From contig DCVC01000178.1 of NCBI GenBank assembly GCA_002328625.1, positions 2,099-10,492 of the forward strand: a stretch of 8,394 nt of DNA. The letters are read 5' to 3'. This document shows positions 1 to 6,757 of this stretch, one piece after another. A program made the position numbers and the translations under genes. Numbering within the stretch: the first letter of the stretch is position 1; every line of letters begins with the position of its first letter. A model generated the notes under the pieces. That model was not told the DNA's origin. It saw nothing but the letters and a program-made list of their open reading frames with translations, and did not search any database. Origin of the DNA: Bacteroidales bacterium UBA2198. Its GTDB lineage: Bacteria > Bacteroidota > Bacteroidia > Bacteroidales > VadinHA17.

Positions 1-1411
1 ACAAAAGCAGAACAGCCAGATCAAATGGATCTTCCACCCTTATACAGCCTGAACTGACAGCCCTTGCATCACGGCCAAAAGAATTCTTCGACGGGGTATC
101 ATGAATATACACATTGTAATTATTGGGGAACATAAACTTGACCCTTCCAAGTGCATTCTGGGGCCCGGGATCCTGACGGACCATGTAGGGGAAATTACTG
201 CTTGAAATCTTTGACCAGTCGATGTCACTGTAAGCCACCTCTTTCCCGTTATTTCTGAGGAGCTTCATCTTCATCTTAGTAAGATATTCAGGACCCTTGA
301 GTAACTGGGGGATAACATCCTGCTGTAATATTGATTTGGGGACAGTCCAGTTGGGACTGAATACAATGTATGTCATGCTTTCATTGAAAACAGGTGTCTT
401 ACGGGTTTCCTTGCCAACGATTGCTTTCATCGAAATAAGGGTATCCCCTCCCTTTATCATATCAAGCCTGAAATTTGCAATATTTACAATAATGTGTTTC
501 TCCTCCCCCTGTGGCCGAAGCCACCTGAATCTTTCCATATTAACCTTCAGCTGGCCGATAAGCTTTATGGGCATGCAGTTTAAGTATTCAAGAGTTGCCT
601 TCCCTATCACGCCATCAGTGTTCAAACCCCAGTCATCCTGATATGCCTTTAACTGTTTCTCCAGCTCTTCATCAATAATATTTGAGGTGCTGTCTGATAA
701 AGTATATCTCAGCTTTATAAGCCTTTCTCTGACCTGCGGTACTATCCGGCTCGTATCTCCCGGCTTGACAGATTTGTCCAAAAGAATAACCGGCCAGAGC
801 TGATCCCCAAGCTTGATAAAAAAAGCAAGCTCATCTTTCATCATCCAATATGCTCTGTACCCCGGAGCAAGCATATTAAGCTCATTTTCCACTGCGTTTC
901 CTGTCAGTGCTTCTTCAAGTTTCAGGTCCAACCGTAATTCCGGATCCTTACGCTGCATTTTCCAGTTAGCGCCTTCCTTTGCAGGATCAACTTTCCCGTA
1001 GTAAAGATGCGAGCCCAGCAACATGAAAGCATCGGTAAGCAACAGATCAAGTTTGATAATAGCAGTTGTATCCACTGTTGTATGAGACATAATTTTCCCC
1101 AGATACTCCTCAATCAGAAACAGGTGATAGTCCTCAGGCTGCAGGCCCTGCTGGCCAACATTGCGGATATAATTAAGCATATCAAATCCGTTGTTGCTAA
1201 AACTGTTCAGGGTAAACCAGCCGGGATCATAGAACCTGGCCACATAAAAGAGGTGAAGCTCCTTGCCACACAGAAGTTTCTCATTGTCTATCTTATAGCC
1301 AGCCCCGTCCGTCCTATCATCAATAAATTTTCTTATAGATTCGGAAGTCTCACCAAAACCTGAGGAGAATGTGGCTAACAGCAAGATCACTGTAATAGTT
1401 ATTCTATTCAT
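1..1411 (-). CDS. YcbB/LdtD-type L,D-transpeptidase, partial (C-terminus beyond the left edge)
   Basis: This is a periplasmic peptidoglycan cross-linking enzyme that makes 3-3 (mDAP-mDAP) bridges, using tetrapeptide stems as donors. The frame is open from ATG at 1411 to the edge, giving 470 codons without a stop. Residues 1-20 are a signal peptide (MNRITITVILLLATFSSGFG). Residues 25-210 match the helical scaffold domain of YcbB-type enzymes, including LLLTDAFMLLGSHLYYGKVD at about 123-142. Residues 218-280 form a peptidoglycan-binding domain (AYQDDWGLNTDGVIGKATLE). The YkuD catalytic domain starts near 305 and contains FSPNWTVPKSI (351-361), His437 in HDTPSKNSF, and SSGCIRV with catalytic Cys456 and Arg458. 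The Ser before GC, in place of the His of the general SHGC motif, is normal for the LdtD branch. It is divergent from the Met-rich gene at 1725 and has its own 21-base-repeat promoter. The missing part is probably about 50-100 residues. The family call is very secure; the exact paralogue is not. Confidence 0.95.
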   Translation of the reverse strand, partial: MNRITITVILLLATFSSGFGETSESIRKFIDDRTDGAGYKIDNEKLLCGKELHLFYVARFYDPGWFTLNSFSNNGFDMLNYIRNVGQQGLQPEDYHLFLIEEYLGKIMSHTTVDTTAIIKLDLLLTDAFMLLGSHLYYGKVDPAKEGANWKMQRKDPELRLDLKLEEALTGNAVENELNMLAPGYRAYWMMKDELAFFIKLGDQLWPVILLDKSVKPGDTSRIVPQVRERLIKLRYTLSDSTSNIIDEELEKQLKAYQDDWGLNTDGVIGKATLEYLNCMPIKLIGQLKVNMERFRWLRPQGEEKHIIVNIANFRLDMIKGGDTLISMKAIVGKETRKTPVFNESMTYIVFSPNWTVPKSILQQDVIPQLLKGPEYLTKMKMKLLRNNGKEVAYSDIDWSKISSSNFPYMVRQDPGPQNALGRVKFMFPNNYNVYIHDTPSKNSFGRDARAVSSGCIRVEDPFDLAVLLL

Positions 1412-1460
1412 TTACCGCTTGTATGATTACCTCATAACATCATGCTATGAAATAACTTAC

Positions 1461-1522
1461 TAAAGGTAAGGACCGTTAAGTGTTAAAGTATTATACAATT
1501 GTGAAAATGATTTACATCATTC
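1461..1522 (-). promoter_or_regulatory. Tandem-repeat promoter of the L,D-transpeptidase gene
   Basis: Read on the minus strand: GAATGATGTAAA (1522-1511), a 9-base spacer, a weaker copy CAATTGTATAAT (1501-1490), 21 bases, then TACCTTTA (1468-1461). The box is 7 of 8 to the Bacteroidetes -7 consensus TAnnTTTG and lies 49 bases ahead of the ATG at 1411. The downstream repeat ends where a -33 element would lie, so an activator bound there probably replaces it. The same arrangement occurs at 1602-1663 and 6758-6818. The second repeat copy is the most degenerate of the six. Confidence 0.65.
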
Positions 1523-1601
1523 AGCATCAGATTACGGTCAGCGCACCTTTCATCATTCCCATATACCTGCGGTAATCGCCAATCAATGAGTACAGTGGTC
1601 A

Positions 1602-1663
1602 GAATTATGTAAATCTGCTCCGGAATTGTGTAAAGATAACCGGTAGCAGAGGGTTTACCTTTA
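1602..1663 (+). promoter_or_regulatory. Tandem-repeat promoter of the Met-rich protein gene
   Basis: GAATTATGTAAA (1602-1613) and GAATTGTGTAAA (1623-1634) differ at one base and start exactly 21 bases apart. After 21 more bases comes TACCTTTA (1656-1663), the same 8-mer as in the promoter of the L,D-transpeptidase gene. The box lies 61 bases ahead of the ATG at 1725. Seen directly: the repeats, their spacing and the box. Inferred: that the repeats are an activator site and the box is a -7 element. Confidence 0.7.
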
Positions 1664-1724
1664 CGCGATAAGTGCGCATCGAAGCGCGTCACAAATACTA
1701 TTTTACAATTTTTAATAGAATAAG

Positions 1725-2237
1725 ATGAAAACATTGAAAAAAATCACCCTTGTAATTGCCCTGGCTGCTATTACAATGTTTGCCATAGGTCAGACCAATG
1801 AAGAGGTAACGAAAATGCTTTCGAATCCTGAGGTAAAAATGCTGATCATGGATCAGATTTCAAATGATGTTACGATGTCTAAGGAAATGATGTCCAAAAT
1901 CATGGATGCATCCAGGGCCGACACGGCAAGGAGGCATAACATGATGTCAGGAATGATGAACGCATGCATGGCCGACACGGCAATGAGGCATCATATGGTA
2001 TCAAAAATGATGGAATCATGCAAGGCCGATTCGACCATGAGGAACTGCATGATGGCAGGGATGATGGATGCATGTAAATCTGACTCCGCTATGATGAAGT
2101 CCATGAAAAGGCACATGATGGGCAAACCTGAAATGAAGGAACGCAAGGATCAGAAGATGACGACAGAAGGTCAGAAATCAAAAGCAGTGGAGGGACTCGA
2201 CAAGACGACACTCACTGAAATTAAGAAAAAACCGTAA
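1725..2237 (+). CDS. Secreted Met-rich protein with 18-residue tandem repeats, function unknown
   Basis: I do not recognise a named family. The 170-residue product begins with a clear signal peptide (residues 1-22, probable cleavage after FAIG), so it should be periplasmic or outside. It contains 30 Met, 4 Cys and 4 His. Residues 55-126 are four tandem 18-residue units starting at M55, M73, M91 and M109, with the pattern MMsxMMxxCxaDtaMrxx; a degenerate unit precedes them (37-54) and MKRHMM (127-132) starts a further one. Cys81, Cys99 and Cys117 fall at the same repeat position, and Cys108 is extra. The tail (133-170) is Lys/Glu-rich and polar. Because 18 residues make five turns of alpha-helix, the Met/Cys positions would line up along one face. 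Such composition recalls periplasmic Cu(I)/Ag(I) binders such as SilE/PcoE, but there is no recognisable homology; methionine as oxidant sink is an alternative. The start follows the 21-base-repeat promoter and an A-rich leader. The gene converges on the outer-membrane protein gene with a 27-base gap. Confidence 0.85.
   Translation: MKTLKKITLVIALAAITMFAIGQTNEEVTKMLSNPEVKMLIMDQISNDVTMSKEMMSKIMDASRADTARRHNMMSGMMNACMADTAMRHHMVSKMMESCKADSTMRNCMMAGMMDACKSDSAMMKSMKRHMMGKPEMKERKDQKMTTEGQKSKAVEGLDKTTLTEIKKKP
1833..2102 (+). repeat. Coding tandem repeat, 54-base unit, about five copies
   Basis: Units start at 1833 (degenerate), 1887, 1941, 1995 and 2049, each 54 bases and encoding 18 residues. Units 2 and 3 (1941-1994, 1995-2048) keep nucleotide similarity, for example GGCCGACACGGCAA near 1917 and again near 1971. 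This suggests growth by in-frame duplication followed by divergence. The protein-level pattern is Met-Met pairs, a Cys (units 2-4) and a conserved A/S-D-S/T triplet. Confidence 0.8.
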
Positions 2238-2264
2238 TCCGAAGACCTTACGTAATTTCTGAGA

Positions 2265-4112
2265 CTACTGGTATTTTATTCTTCCCGGTTTTGTAATCTC
2301 GAAATCCCTGAATCCAAAATCAGTTGTACTTATTGAATTCAGCCTGAGAACATTGTGTCCGATGCCGGGGATTAATGGGTAAAATGAAATGGAAATCTGG
2401 AATGTATTGATAACCAGGTTTTCATTTTTAATTAATACCCCAAGCCCCAGCTGGGAGTATACTCTGCTGTGTTTGAATCCGCCGGCATCATCACCGATCA
2501 TCCCGAAAGAACAATTGAGATAGGGACCAAAATGGAATCCGAGAAAGGTCCATGGAGCGTAAGATTGTGACTGCAAAGTAACCAGCAGGCGTTTTGTGCC
2601 TGAGAGTACGGGACTTATAAATCCATCCAGTCCGTAGCCGTCATTCAGTGTTAAACTGTCGCAAGGCAGCCAGTTTATGCCAATAGTCATCTGCGGTTTT
2701 ACAAATTGCCTGAACTTCCATTTCCCTATATCAAATAAAACCGTGGAGTAGCTTAAACCCGCGGTTAATATTCCCTGTTCAGCATGTGATTCATTTAAAA
2801 ATGTGCCGTATTCCAGGTTTGAACTCAGGTAACCCCACTCATAATAATTGCCTGAAGAAAAGCGCATGCCGAGGTAAAACCGCCTGGAATGTTCCTTTAC
2901 CTGGTATCCTGCGGTAAGGCTGTAGACTTTCCCAATCGGCACATCTTCAATAATTCCATATTTGAAGATATATGTATCCTGGACGTATCTCCGTGAAGCG
3001 ATGGCTATGCCACCCAGATAAAAATCCTCATCAGAATAAACATGTAAAGGATCATTCCCTGTAAGCGGTTTCTCAGAATAATGAATCCGCAGGTATCGTG
3101 CCGTAAAAATCAAATTTGTTATAAGCTCCCTGTCCCCGCTGTTTTTAAAGATCTGCAGGGCTTTCCCAGCCCATATATCCTGGGAATTGTATTTTAACTT
3201 ATAGGGAACAAATGCCGGATCTATTACATTCAGAGTATCCTCCCTGGCCTGAGAAACAAGGCTCACACCTGCTGCCCATTTCGCCAGCGGAGAGAAAAAC
3301 GGACGGTCTGCAGCCAAACCCCGGCTGAAGTTATCGCTCCCGTCAAAACTGTAATGAAGCCATGTATTTATGTAGGTGTTCCGGATGTTAGGGATAAAAT
3401 AATCTGTATTGAAAGAATTTACTCCGGTATGGAAATTTCTTGAAAAGGAATTCCCGAACTCATGACCCAAACCCATAAAATTATTATCGGAAAGGCCGAC
3501 AAAGACTTTTTCAGGCGAGACGGCTCCATCCGGCATGATACTCCATCTGTCAAGTTCACGGATAAAGACATCTACGGAATCGGAATTTACGCCGGCGGGA
3601 ATAATTGAAAATGCAACGTCATGAACATATTTCTGTGCCCTGATAAGGCGCTCCGATTCAATCACCAGGATGGAATTGAATGGTTGATTCCTATGGAAAA
3701 GCAACAGGTTCCGGATGGTTATACCACGTGTTTTAATATGCATTCCGTTGCCAGCCTTTCGCAGGAAATTATGGTCCGGAACTATCGTATCAGATATCGA
3801 GTAACCAAAGGGATCAAAAGTAACGACCTCTATATTCCTGATAATCTTACCCTCGAAGGTGTCGTATGGCTTTTGAATCAGGTTTTTATATGTTTTCTTC
3901 CTGATGGCCTTATTTTTGGTTACCGGGGTGGCTGGTCTGAAGATTGACCTGTAAATAAATGTTTTAAACCTGCTTTGCCGGGAATATGCTTCGATGTTCT
4001 TATAAAGAGTGGTTGAATCTGGTTTGGCAGGCGTTTCCTGGGCAAACGCAGGATCACTTATTAAAAATGAAATAACAAAAGGCAAAAGAATTTTTTTTAG
4101 GTATGCCTGCAT
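2265..4112 (-). CDS. POTRA-domain outer-membrane beta-barrel protein (Omp85/BamA-like)
   Basis: The 615-residue product has a signal peptide (1-24, cleavage after AFA). A basic linker is followed by one evident POTRA domain at about 88-187: strand GKIIRNIEVVTFDP, helices around IRNLLLFHRNQPFN and IESERLIRAQKYV, then HDVAFSIIP and SVDVFIREL. From about 190 to the end lie alternating aromatic/polar strands of a beta-barrel, opening with GLSDNNFMGLGHEFG, which resembles the first barrel strand of Omp85 proteins. GYGLDGF (492-498), followed by GTKRLL and SYAPW, aligns with the strand/loop region that carries the VRGF/Y signature in Omp85; here the usual Arg is Asp496. The C-terminus (KYQ) lacks the usual terminal Phe. 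With a single POTRA it is too short to be BamA itself, so it is a paralogue that could insert or translocate proteins or lipids. It lies 36 bases behind mlaD with no terminator visible, so it is probably co-transcribed, suggesting a role as outer-membrane partner of the Mla transporter (inference). Confidence 0.8.
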   Translation of the reverse strand: MQAYLKKILLPFVISFLISDPAFAQETPAKPDSTTLYKNIEAYSRQSRFKTFIYRSIFRPATPVTKNKAIRKKTYKNLIQKPYDTFEGKIIRNIEVVTFDPFGYSISDTIVPDHNFLRKAGNGMHIKTRGITIRNLLLFHRNQPFNSILVIESERLIRAQKYVHDVAFSIIPAGVNSDSVDVFIRELDRWSIMPDGAVSPEKVFVGLSDNNFMGLGHEFGNSFSRNFHTGVNSFNTDYFIPNIRNTYINTWLHYSFDGSDNFSRGLAADRPFFSPLAKWAAGVSLVSQAREDTLNVIDPAFVPYKLKYNSQDIWAGKALQIFKNSGDRELITNLIFTARYLRIHYSEKPLTGNDPLHVYSDEDFYLGGIAIASRRYVQDTYIFKYGIIEDVPIGKVYSLTAGYQVKEHSRRFYLGMRFSSGNYYEWGYLSSNLEYGTFLNESHAEQGILTAGLSYSTVLFDIGKWKFRQFVKPQMTIGINWLPCDSLTLNDGYGLDGFISPVLSGTKRLLVTLQSQSYAPWTFLGFHFGPYLNCSFGMIGDDAGGFKHSRVYSQLGLGVLIKNENLVINTFQISISFYPLIPGIGHNVLRLNSISTTDFGFRDFEITKPGRIKYQ

Positions 4113-4148
4113 TTGCCATTCTTAATGATTTAAAACCGGGTAATCATT

Positions 4149-4889
4149 TTACTTATTATTAATTTCTTTCTGCGCCTTCGCCTTTTCGTCAAGGGAATCC
4201 TTTTCCAGTTTTTGTGCTGCTCTTTCCTTCCTGTTGAAATAACCTTTAAGAAGAAAATTCTCCTTCGCCGCATTCATATTCTCATCCAGACCCTTGCTGC
4301 TCTTCCTGAGATTAACGATTGTCCTGTCAAGGTTATCTGCAATTGTTGAATCCTGAATTAATCTCCCCAGCGTTCCGTTCCCGCTGTTTATCTTAATCAT
4401 GATTTCTGCCAGCTGGTCTGTAATAATTGCAGCATTATCAGCAGTTATTTGCGTGCTTTCCATTATTGCATCCGCTTCTATGGGTTCTTTTGATCCGATG
4501 AAAGCCCCGTCTTTTACCAGTGAAGCATCTTCGCTGCCCTGGGTAATGATTAAGATGCGGTCGCCAATTACTCCTGCAGATCCGATGCCGGCTTCACAAT
4601 CATCTTTTATGAATTGCTGGACGCTTCTTTTTATTATCATATCAACGCGCACAGTGGTATCATTGATGATCCTTATTTTATCGACAGTTCCGACATTGAT
4701 TCCTGAAAATCGGATATTGCTTCCGGTTTCCAATCCGCTTACATTTTTAAAAGTCGTGCTGATTTTGAAAACGGGATCGAATAGGTGCTCCTGCTTCCCT
4801 ATTATAAAAATTGCGATGACAAAAATCGCCAGCCCTCCTATAATAAACAGTCCTAACCTTATTTTGAAATTTTGAGTGTGCTTTTCCAT
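4149..4889 (-). CDS. mlaD: MlaD-like MCE-domain phospholipid transport protein
   Basis: This is the substrate-binding subunit of an Mla-type ABC transporter. It is anchored in the inner membrane and projects a lipid-conducting MCE ring into the periplasm. The 246-residue product has a short cytoplasmic N-terminus, one membrane helix (about 12-31) and an MCE domain (about 39-118) with FKNVSGLETGSNIRFSGINV and the conserved end GVIGDRILIITQG. Residues 140-205 are predicted helical and may form the hexameric helical tube. They are followed by NFLLKGYFNRKERA (211-224) and a highly charged Lys/Glu/Ala tail. E. coli MlaD is about 183 residues, so the C-terminal extension is about 60 residues. Its start lies 7 bases after the mlaF stop codon, indicating co-translation in one operon. 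Confidence 0.92.
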   Translation of the reverse strand: MEKHTQNFKIRLGLFIIGGLAIFVIAIFIIGKQEHLFDPVFKISTTFKNVSGLETGSNIRFSGINVGTVDKIRIINDTTVRVDMIIKRSVQQFIKDDCEAGIGSAGVIGDRILIITQGSEDASLVKDGAFIGSKEPIEADAIMESTQITADNAAIITDQLAEIMIKINSGNGTLGRLIQDSTIADNLDRTIVNLRKSSKGLDENMNAAKENFLLKGYFNRKERAAQKLEKDSLDEKAKAQKEINNK

Positions 4890-4896
4890 CTTGTTT

Positions 4897-5673
4897 TCAT
4901 TTAAAGAATGATTTTATCGAAGCGTCGTTTGAATTCTCAAATTCGGCCAGTTCACCCTCTTTATAAACTTCGCCGTTGAGAAGCATAATGACCCTGTCTG
5001 CAGTTGTACGCGCGCATTCAATGTCATGTGTGATGATGATCGAAGAGGTCTTATATTTCTTCTGAACTTCATTGATAAGCGTGCTTATCTCATCTGACGT
5101 GACCGGATCAAGCCCTGTAGTCGGTTCGTCATACAACATTATCTTTGGGCCAACCACAAGGGTTCGTGCCAGGCTGATCCGTTTTCGCATTCCGCCTGAC
5201 AGCTGAGACGGCATTTTATCAAGGGTGTCAGGTAAACCTACGTTTTCGAGAACTTCTTCCACCTTTTCATTTATCTCCTTCTGTTTGAGCTCCCTGTTGA
5301 TCCTTCGCAACGGAAATTCCAGGTTTTGTCTTACGGTCATGGAATCATACAACGCGCCACTCTGAAAAAGAAAACCGATCGTCTTTCTCAATTCTCCTAA
5401 CCCCTGGCGGTTAAGGGTGCTCACATCTTCTCCAAAAACCTTGATTGTTCCTTCATCAGGATCCAGTAAACGCACAATGCATTTTATCAGGACTGATTTT
5501 CCTGAGCCTGATTTCCCGAGCACTACCAGGTTTTCACCGTTATAAAGATTCAGGGAAACATCCATCAGAACATCCTCTGTGCCAAACCCTTTCCTGAGAT
5601 TATTTACTTCAATAACCTGCTCAGGACTTTCTGCTCCGGCAGAAACAACTGTTGCTATTGGAGTTGCACTCAT
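4897..5673 (-). CDS. mlaF: MlaF-like ABC transporter ATP-binding protein
   Basis: This is the cytoplasmic ATPase of the Mla phospholipid transporter, 258 residues. Visible motifs are Walker A GKSGSGKS (53-60), the Q-loop Gln104 in FLFQSGALYDSMTV (a sequence characteristic of the MlaF group), the ABC signature LSGGM (158-162), Walker B IMLYDE (178-183, with D182 and catalytic E183), the D-loop GLD, and the switch His216 in ITHD. All residues needed for ATP hydrolysis are present. About 20 residues precede the first beta-strand, slightly more than usual. The ATG overlaps the mlaE stop codon as ATGA (5673-5670), a typical translational coupling, which fixes the start. Confidence 0.95.
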   Translation of the reverse strand: MSATPIATVVSAGAESPEQVIEVNNLRKGFGTEDVLMDVSLNLYNGENLVVLGKSGSGKSVLIKCIVRLLDPDEGTIKVFGEDVSTLNRQGLGELRKTIGFLFQSGALYDSMTVRQNLEFPLRRINRELKQKEINEKVEEVLENVGLPDTLDKMPSQLSGGMRKRISLARTLVVGPKIMLYDEPTTGLDPVTSDEISTLINEVQKKYKTSSIIITHDIECARTTADRVIMLLNGEVYKEGELAEFENSNDASIKSFFK

Positions 5674-6506
5674 ATCATATCGGTTATTTGCACTGCAATT
5701 AAATCTATGATTATCACAAGCAATGAGGCCAGCACCACAGCTGAGTTCGCAGCGATACCCACACTCTCCGTACCACGCCCTGCCGTATATCCTTTATAGC
5801 ATCCGACTAACCCTATCACTGCACCAAAAAAGAAGGTTTTAATAAGTGCCGGCATCAAATCATTAAATCCGATATGGCCGAATGCCTGTGAAACAAACAG
5901 GACAAAAGTTACTTCTCCCTTAATGTTTGCTCCGGCCCAGCATCCCAGTATGCCCAGTGCATCGGCATATAATACCAATAAGGGTATCATCAGCGTAGCT
6001 GCCAGTACCCTCGTTACAACTAAAAATTTTATCGGATTGACAGATGATACTTCCATGGCATCAATCTGCTCCGACACTCTCATTGAGCCCAGCTCTGCAC
6101 CCATGCCTGAGCTGATTTTCCCGGCACATATCAGGGCAGTGATAACCGGTCCCATTTCTCTTATCAGAGATATTGCAACCATGCCGGGAAGCATGCTGAC
6201 TGCTCCGAAACTCAAAAGAGCAGGCCGCATCTGAATGGTAAGCACTATGCCAATAATTAATCCTGTTACCGAAATAAGAGGCAACGTCTTATTCCCGATT
6301 TGAAAACATTGACGCAGGAACTCTTTGAATTCAAAGTTGCGCGAAAATGTTTCCTTTGTGACTCTTGTTACAAATAAGAATCCATCGGCAATTTTGGTGA
6401 GAAAGTTGCCGGCCTCAACGGTCCGCTCAATAGTTTTGTCTACGATTCTTATTGATTGTTCCGTTGCAACTTTTTTTACTTTAGCAACAGGAATAATTAT
6501 TTTCAT
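5670..6506 (-). CDS. mlaE: MlaE-like ABC transporter permease
   Basis: This is the inner-membrane permease of the Mla-type lipid transporter, expected as a dimer binding two MlaF and a hexamer of MlaD. The 278 residues include a basic/amphipathic N-terminus (1-70) and several hydrophobic segments. The family core is REMGPVITALICAGKI (116-131) and ELGSMRVSEQIDAMEV (138-153), the region contacting MlaF, followed by NPIKFLVVTRVLA. The C-terminal signature is GCYKGYTAGRGTESVG (235-250), ahead of the last membrane helix. The length is about that of E. coli MlaE (260) plus a small N-terminal extension. The gene follows the CsbD-family gene by 29 bases with no hairpin in between, so it probably depends on the promoter upstream of that gene. 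Confidence 0.94.
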   Translation of the reverse strand: MKIIIPVAKVKKVATEQSIRIVDKTIERTVEAGNFLTKIADGFLFVTRVTKETFSRNFEFKEFLRQCFQIGNKTLPLISVTGLIIGIVLTIQMRPALLSFGAVSMLPGMVAISLIREMGPVITALICAGKISSGMGAELGSMRVSEQIDAMEVSSVNPIKFLVVTRVLAATLMIPLLVLYADALGILGCWAGANIKGEVTFVLFVSQAFGHIGFNDLMPALIKTFFFGAVIGLVGCYKGYTAGRGTESVGIAANSAVVLASLLVIIIDLIAVQITDMI

Positions 6507-6535
6507 TTTTAGACTCTGATTTCATCTGACCATGG

Positions 6536-6721
6536 TTAAAGTTCCAGGATAAGCTTGTACAGTTCCTCTTTCGTCCTACCCAGTTTTACCTGCAGTTTCC
6601 CAAGCATCTCGTCCTTTTTGCCCTCTGCAAACATTAAATCATTGTCTGTCAGCATGGCAAACTTTTGTTTGAGCTTGCCTTTTTGCTCATTCCAATTTCC
6701 CTTAAGTTCTGTTTTAATCAT
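6536..6721 (-). CDS. CsbD-family small stress protein
   Basis: The 61-residue product matches the CsbD family over its whole length: ELKGNWNEQKGKLKQKF, then LTDNDL, then EGKKDEMLGKLQVKLGRTKE. In this family the typical order is KGxWxQxKGxxKxxWGxLTDDDL ... GxxDxLxGxxQxxYG. CsbD proteins are small, soluble, helical and induced by general stress in many bacteria; their molecular role is unknown. No signal peptide or membrane segment is present, so it should be cytoplasmic. The ATG at 6721 lies 36 bases behind a probable -7 box of a 21-base-repeat promoter. It is the first gene of the likely csbD-mlaEFD-omp unit, an unusual position for a CsbD gene. Confidence 0.9.
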   Translation of the reverse strand: MIKTELKGNWNEQKGKLKQKFAMLTDNDLMFAEGKKDEMLGKLQVKLGRTKEELYKLILEL

Positions 6722-6757
6722 TTCATTGCTTTTTAAATTGTATAAGATTCCACATTA

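Larger units (their letters stand above)
1412..1724. other. Divergent intergenic region with two back-to-back promoters
   Basis: This 313-base stretch separates the L,D-transpeptidase gene (leftward) from the Met-rich protein gene (rightward). It holds two copies of the same promoter design in opposite orientation, at 1461-1522 and 1602-1663, described separately. The roughly 80 bases between the two operators (1523-1601) show no repeat, hairpin or credible gene to my eye. The 83-codon minus-strand open frame at 1483-1734 covers both operators and looks spurious. The 5' leader of the rightward gene (1664-1724) has a weak GCGC-ATCGAA-GCGC stem at 1674-1687, not convincing as a regulatory structure. 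Confidence 0.7.

Noticed and set aside
44..55. SSGC in place of the SHGC motif of the L,D-transpeptidase, as a possible loss of activity
   Set aside because: The YcbB/LdtD branch normally has SSGC; His437, Cys456 and Arg458 are all present.
297..641. 114-codon plus-strand open frame
   Set aside because: Lies wholly antisense to the L,D-transpeptidase, whose catalytic domain is clearly encoded on the other strand; the translation has no family features.
1483..1734. 83-codon minus-strand open frame in the divergent intergenic region
   Set aside because: It covers both repeat promoters and overlaps the start of the Met-rich gene; the protein shows no domain, signal peptide or sensible composition.
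2238..2264. Bidirectional terminator between the convergent genes
   Set aside because: The 27 bases contain only an 8-base palindrome TTACGTAA (2248-2255) without a GC-rich stem or a T-run.
3621..3947. 108-codon plus-strand open frame
   Set aside because: Antisense shadow of the POTRA region of the outer-membrane protein gene.
4399..4875. 158-codon plus-strand open frame
   Set aside because: Antisense shadow of mlaD; Ser/Ile-rich low-complexity translation as expected from an opposite strand.
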